A DNA stretch of 64,000 nucleotides from Gordonibacter sp034932485 (lineage in GTDB: Bacteria > Actinomycetota > Coriobacteriia > Coriobacteriales > Eggerthellaceae). The position numbers and the translations under genes were made by a program. The DNA lies in NCBI GenBank assembly GCA_034932485.1, contig JAYFOQ010000023.1, positions 1-64,000 of the forward strand, written 5' to 3'. Positions 60,247-64,000 of this stretch are shown here, one piece after another. Numbering within the stretch: the first letter of the stretch is position 1; each line of letters opens with the position of its first letter. Below the pieces are notes generated by a model. That model worked only from the letters and a program-made list of their open reading frames with translations, searched no databases and was not told where the DNA came from.

Positions 60247-61523
60247 CAAGCTCGCACCTGTCCCTCACCGCGTAACACATACTTGTATGAGGTGAGCGCC
60301 GCAAGCGCAAAGGGACCACGCGCGTGCAGTTTCTGCGTGGAGATGCCAATTTCGGCGCCCAACCCAAACTGCGCCCCGTCGGTAAACGCCGTTGAAGCGT
60401 TCGAATACACCGCCGCCGCATCGACGCGCGCCAAGAAAGCCTCAATAGCCGGCTCTTCTTCGGCTACAATAGCTTCTGAATGCTTGGTCCCGTAATAATT
60501 CACCCGGTCGATAGCCTCATCAATACCAGATACTACACATACCGCCAATTCAGGCCCAAGATATTCAGTATACCAATCATCCTCGCAAGCCGGGATGGTA
60601 TCAATATTGTAAGCAGTAGCAACAGCACACGCTCGCTCATCAGCATGCAGCAGCACACCCTGCTCGCGTAGATCTGCCAAAACAACCGGTAAAAACTCAT
60701 CCGCAACATCTTCATCAACAAGCAACGTCTCGGCAGCATTACACACACCATAGCGACGGCACTTCGCATTTACGACAATAGCACGTGCCTTCTCCTTATC
60801 AGCTGAAGCATGCACATATATATGACAGTTGCCTGTACCCGTTTCAATAACCGGCACTTTCGCATACTCGACACAATGCCGAATAAGACCCGCTCCACCC
60901 CGCGGGATTAGCACATCTACCGTGCCGTGCAATGCCATAAGTTCATCGGTAGCTGCGCGATCGATAGAAGTAACCGCACCGATGCATCCCTGAGGCATAC
61001 CAGCGTCAATCGCGGCCTCATGCAGTACCCGCGATACAATTTCATTAGACTCTGCAGCTAGGCTACCACCCCTCAAAACGGCAGCGTTACCCGACTTCAG
61101 GCAAATACCCGCCGCATCAGCGGTAACGTTAGGACGCGCTTCGTATACAACCGCAACAACGCCAAGCGGCACACTTACGCGCGTAAGTTCGATACCACTT
61201 TCTATTGTACGCTTCTCTTGCACCTGGCCCAACGGATCAGAAATTGCAGCTAGATCTTCAAGAGCAGCCGCCATGGCCTCAATGCGACTTTCGTCCAGCA
61301 TAAGTCGGTCAAGAAGACTTGTGCGGGTACCCGCAACACGTGCAGCTTCCATATCGTGCTCGTTTGCCAGCATAATGTCGTCAGTGTGGGTACGTAGAGC
61401 ATCAGCCATAGCGCACAAAGCAGCGTTGCGCTGGGCGTCGGTCGTTTGAGCAAGCGCAGAACTGGCCGCTTTCGCCGCCTCAGCGATACGCCGCACGTCT
61501 ATTTTCACCTGATCGTCGGCCAT
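60246..61523 (-). CDS. proA: Gamma-glutamyl phosphate reductase
   Basis: ProA reduces gamma-glutamyl phosphate to glutamate semialdehyde with NADPH, the second step of proline synthesis. The 425-residue aldehyde-dehydrogenase-fold protein has VPLGVVAVVYEARPNVTADAAGICLKSGNAAVLRGG, LIPRGGAGLIRHCVEYAKVPVIETGTGNCHIYV and the catalytic cysteine in YGVCNAAETLLVD. It follows proB by 12 bases and overlaps the next gene by one base. Length is normal. Confidence 0.96.
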   Translation of the reverse strand: MADDQVKIDVRRIAEAAKAASSALAQTTDAQRNAALCAMADALRTHTDDIMLANEHDMEAARVAGTRTSLLDRLMLDESRIEAMAAALEDLAAISDPLGQVQEKRTIESGIELTRVSVPLGVVAVVYEARPNVTADAAGICLKSGNAAVLRGGSLAAESNEIVSRVLHEAAIDAGMPQGCIGAVTSIDRAATDELMALHGTVDVLIPRGGAGLIRHCVEYAKVPVIETGTGNCHIYVHASADKEKARAIVVNAKCRRYGVCNAAETLLVDEDVADEFLPVVLADLREQGVLLHADERACAVATAYNIDTIPACEDDWYTEYLGPELAVCVVSGIDEAIDRVNYYGTKHSEAIVAEEEPAIEAFLARVDAAAVYSNASTAFTDGAQFGLGAEIGISTQKLHARGPFALAALTSYKYVLRGEGQVRA

Positions 61524-61535
61524 AGCCTTCCCTTC

Positions 61536-62690
61536 TTACTCGAAAACTACCAATTCGTCGCGATGGACAAGTGCCTTATCTGCCAAATTGGCAAGCAAAC
61601 GATTTGCACGCAGCGCCTCACGCGAGTGCCCAACCGCAAGCACAACCTCATCACTCGAAGAAGACACACGACCACGCGCAAACAAATGACCTTCCGTGTC
61701 CTTAATGTCCACGATATCACCTTCGTCAAAGCGTCCTTCAACAGCCGCAACACCCACCGTTAGAAGCGAACTTCCCCGGTCAATGAGTGCCGCCTTCGCG
61801 CCCTTATCCACCACAAGTGAACCACGCACCGCATCGCCCAATGCAATCCAAAGCTTCTTCGGCGTAATCTCGTGCGGCTTGCGAGCAGCCACAAAACGCG
61901 TGCCAACATCTTGGCCATCTGCCGCATCAACAACGGCATCGATGCGTCGACCGTGGCATATAACCAAGGGGATACCAGCCACCATAAGCACACGAGCTGC
62001 CTTGATCTTTGTGATCATACCACCCGATCCAATGGTTGATCCTGCGCCACCCGCCACCGCAAGAATATCCGGACCTATTGCATCGACTCGACCGATAAGC
62101 TGAGCGTCGGGGTTTTGGTGGGGGTTATCGTCATAGAGCCCTTCAATATCAGAGAGGATAACCATCAAATCGGCTTCAATGAGACAAGCCACCAACGCCG
62201 CCAGCGTATCGTTGTCACCAAAGCGGATTTGCTCTACCGAAATGGTGTCATTTTCATTGACAATAGGCACCACACCCAGCTCCAACAGACGCGTAAGCGT
62301 ATCACGCGCATGGAGATACGCACGACGATCGGCTGTATCGCGGCGCGTAAGCAACACAACCGACGTCGTAATACCGTGTTCAGCAAATGCGTCGGCATAG
62401 GCCGTAGAAAGCACACCCTGACCCACCGAAGCAGCCGCCTGCAAGCTGGGCATATCATGTGGACGCTTATCAATTCCCAGCGCTTCAAGCCCACAGGCGA
62501 TGGCCGCAGACGTAACAATAACCGGCTGCCAGCCAGCTGCCTTTACCCGAGCAACCTGATCGGCAATCCGACCAAGATAAGCATAATCAACCTTGCTCTC
62601 CGATGTGGTGAGCGTAGATGATCCTATCTTTATAACCAGGCGACGCCCGGGTGCGCCCTGGGCGCACCCAACACGGGAACCCTCGTTCAT
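61536..62690 (-). CDS. proB: Glutamate 5-kinase with PUA domain
   Basis: ProB phosphorylates glutamate, the first step of proline synthesis, and is usually inhibited by proline. The 384-residue product has the amino-acid-kinase domain (VIKIGSSTLTT, TSAAIACGLEALGI, VPIVNENDTISVEQIRFGDNDTLAALVACLIEADLMVILSDIEGLYDDNP, GTRFVAARKPHEITPKKLWI) and a C-terminal PUA domain from about 285. The ATG at 62690 shares a base with the obg stop (TGATG); the GTG one codon earlier has slightly better spacing from AAGGAG and could be the real start. Confidence 0.95.
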   Translation of the reverse strand: MNEGSRVGCAQGAPGRRLVIKIGSSTLTTSESKVDYAYLGRIADQVARVKAAGWQPVIVTSAAIACGLEALGIDKRPHDMPSLQAAASVGQGVLSTAYADAFAEHGITTSVVLLTRRDTADRRAYLHARDTLTRLLELGVVPIVNENDTISVEQIRFGDNDTLAALVACLIEADLMVILSDIEGLYDDNPHQNPDAQLIGRVDAIGPDILAVAGGAGSTIGSGGMITKIKAARVLMVAGIPLVICHGRRIDAVVDAADGQDVGTRFVAARKPHEITPKKLWIALGDAVRGSLVVDKGAKAALIDRGSSLLTVGVAAVEGRFDEGDIVDIKDTEGHLFARGRVSSSSDEVVLAVGHSREALRANRLLANLADKALVHRDELVVFE

Positions 62691-64000
62691 CACAGGTCAA
62701 GCTCCTTGTATAGATCTTCGGCCGTGCGCGCCGACTCAAAGTCAAACGCACGCCCAACTATGCGTATTTCGTCACCATCAACCGCACCGGCTCGTTCGAG
62801 TGCGGCTTCCACACCCAAGCGTTTCAAACGGTGCTGCAAGAAAGTGATGGCTTCTTCGTTATCCCAGTCGGTCTGAACAACCATGCGCTCCACTTGTGGC
62901 CCCTGCACACGAAACACGCCGCCACCAAGAGGCAGCACCTGGAAGCGCTTATCACGCAACTCACGCTGGTGCTCCCACACGTGGTCATACTGCACGTCAT
63001 CCTCCGCCGCAGAGCACGCCGCAGCACGCAATTCATGCACCTTCGTGGCAATGGCTGCCTTGAGACCATCTACCCCTTCGCCGGTAAGGGCGCTAATACG
63101 ATAAAGTTTCGGGTCGATAGGGCTAGGAGCAAACTCGTTTCCTCCAGCCGCCGCAATTGAATCCTCGCGCACGCGTGCGGCCAGCAATTCAGCTGCCTCT
63201 TCAGTACCGGAGATGTCCACCTTATTCGCCACAACAATACGCGGGCGTGCGGCTAGCTCGTCTGCATACAGGGCAAGTTCACGATTAATAATATCGTAAT
63301 CTTCAAGGGGATCGCGCCCCTCCCAATCGCCAGTCAAGTCCACCACGTGCACAATCAGGGCAGTGCGCTCAATGTGACGCAAAAACTCGTGACCGAGACC
63401 GCGTCCCTCATGCGCTCCCTCAATCAATCCAGGAATGTCGGCTACCACAAAACTCAAATCGCCCGAACGCGCCACACCTAGATTCGGCACCAACGTTGTG
63501 AAGGGGTAATCTGCAATTTTGGGGCGCGCTGCGCTCATTTTGGCAATAAGTGACGACTTACCCGCAGATGGCATGCCGACCAATGCCGCATCGGCCATAA
63601 GCTTCATTTCGAGCTCAATCCAGCCTTCTTGCGAAGGCTCCCCCAGCTCGGCAAATGCCGGAGCACGGCGCGTCGGGGTAACGAAATGAATATTGCCACG
63701 CCCACCCATGCCGCCACTGGCAACCACAACACGCTCGCCATCGTGGGTAAGGTCGGCAATAAGCTCACCCGTTTCTTTGGTTTCTTCAAAATATTCGCGC
63801 ACTACTGTGCCCACCGGCACCTTGAGCACCAAATCTTCGCCTGTGGCACCGTGCATACGCGAACCTTTACCATGGGTCCCACGCTCGGCCTTGAAGTGAT
63901 GCTTAAAGCGGTACTCGATCAGTGACGATAAGCTAGCATCGGCCTGCACAATCACGTTACCGCCATGCCCGCCATCACCTCCGTCGGGACCACCCTTCGG
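62690..64000 (-). CDS. obg: GTPase Obg (partial, cut by the window edge)
   Basis: Obg is a GTPase of ribosome assembly and stress control. The visible 437 codons lack the first part of the gene. The glycine-rich Obg fold is seen at the edge (PKGGPDGGDGGHGG, then VIVQADASLSSLIEYRFKHHFKAERG). The GTPase domain follows, with GMPSAGKSS as G1, DIPGLIEGAHEGRGLGHEFLRH as G3 and NKVD as G4. The C-terminal OCT domain (HVWEHQRELRDKRFQVLPLGGGVFRVQGPQVERMVVQTDWDNEEA) is complete. It heads obg-proB-proA-nadD-rsfS as seen here; rplU and rpmA would be expected beyond the edge. Confidence 0.96.
   Translation of the reverse strand, partial: PKGGPDGGDGGHGGNVIVQADASLSSLIEYRFKHHFKAERGTHGKGSRMHGATGEDLVLKVPVGTVVREYFEETKETGELIADLTHDGERVVVASGGMGGRGNIHFVTPTRRAPAFAELGEPSQEGWIELEMKLMADAALVGMPSAGKSSLIAKMSAARPKIADYPFTTLVPNLGVARSGDLSFVVADIPGLIEGAHEGRGLGHEFLRHIERTALIVHVVDLTGDWEGRDPLEDYDIINRELALYADELAARPRIVVANKVDISGTEEAAELLAARVREDSIAAAGGNEFAPSPIDPKLYRISALTGEGVDGLKAAIATKVHELRAAACSAAEDDVQYDHVWEHQRELRDKRFQVLPLGGGVFRVQGPQVERMVVQTDWDNEEAITFLQHRLKRLGVEAALERAGAVDGDEIRIVGRAFDFESARTAEDLYKELDL

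Noticed and set aside
1..64000. tRNA genes, rRNA, prophage or insertion sequences
   Set aside because: No tRNA T-arm/CCA pattern other than tmRNA, no transposase or integrase frame and no flanking inverted repeats were seen.

Overview
The window reads as chromosomal DNA of a Coriobacteriia actinobacterium, probably Eggerthellaceae. Base composition is moderate (about half G+C by eye). The gene orders obg-proB-proA-nadD-rsfS and secA-prfB-...-ftsE-ftsX are of actinobacterial type. The fatty-acid locus instead uses the Firmicutes-like fabK/fabT-type layout known from this class. A small oral genus such as Cryptobacterium would fit the composition, but that is an inference. No rRNA, tRNA, prophage or intact insertion sequence was seen.

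Left part (1-10.4 kb): housekeeping genes rdgB, murI, an iron-sulfur flavoprotein, a small GGQ release factor, ybaK and an L,D-transpeptidase. The trans-translation pair follows: ssrA (tmRNA, 5831-6199) and smpB, separated by a gene for an extremely acidic protein. Then come an M42 peptidase, a YhcH-family protein and a GIY-YIG protein.

Accessory island (10.7-21.8 kb): a complete type I-C CRISPR-Cas system on the minus strand. It runs cas3, cas5, cas8c, cas7, cas4, cas1, cas2, leader, then an array of 47 repeats and 46 spacers. A 31-codon hydrophobic ORF sits between cas3 and cas5 and ends in a TAATG overlap with cas5. A decayed extra repeat may mark the old end of the array.

Middle (22-32.6 kb): a DUF523-acetyltransferase fusion, a TetR regulator with its membrane-protein partner and candidate operator, adenine deaminase, a Y-family polymerase with a YolD-like partner, a Nudix hydrolase and a large SWIM-SNF2 helicase behind a candidate SOS box.

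Fatty-acid block (32.6-41.4 kb): acpP-fabK-fabD-fabG-fabF-fabZ-accDA under a MarR/FabT-like regulator. Near-palindromic FabT-type boxes lie before both acpP and the regulator gene. accB and accC are missing from their usual slots. The fused AccD-AccA protein carries a region resembling the N-terminal lobe of biotin carboxylase, as if accC had collapsed into accD. A perfect parS site lies in the same intergenic region.

Right part (41.4-64 kb): rnr, an S41 peptidase homologue without its serine, ftsX, ftsE, a split transketolase, prfB with an unusual SPT tripeptide, secA, a large BTAD-type regulator with a degenerate P-loop, an S58 peptidase, a ClC channel, and the rsfS/nadD-yqeK/proA/proB/obg operon. 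The last gene runs off the right edge.
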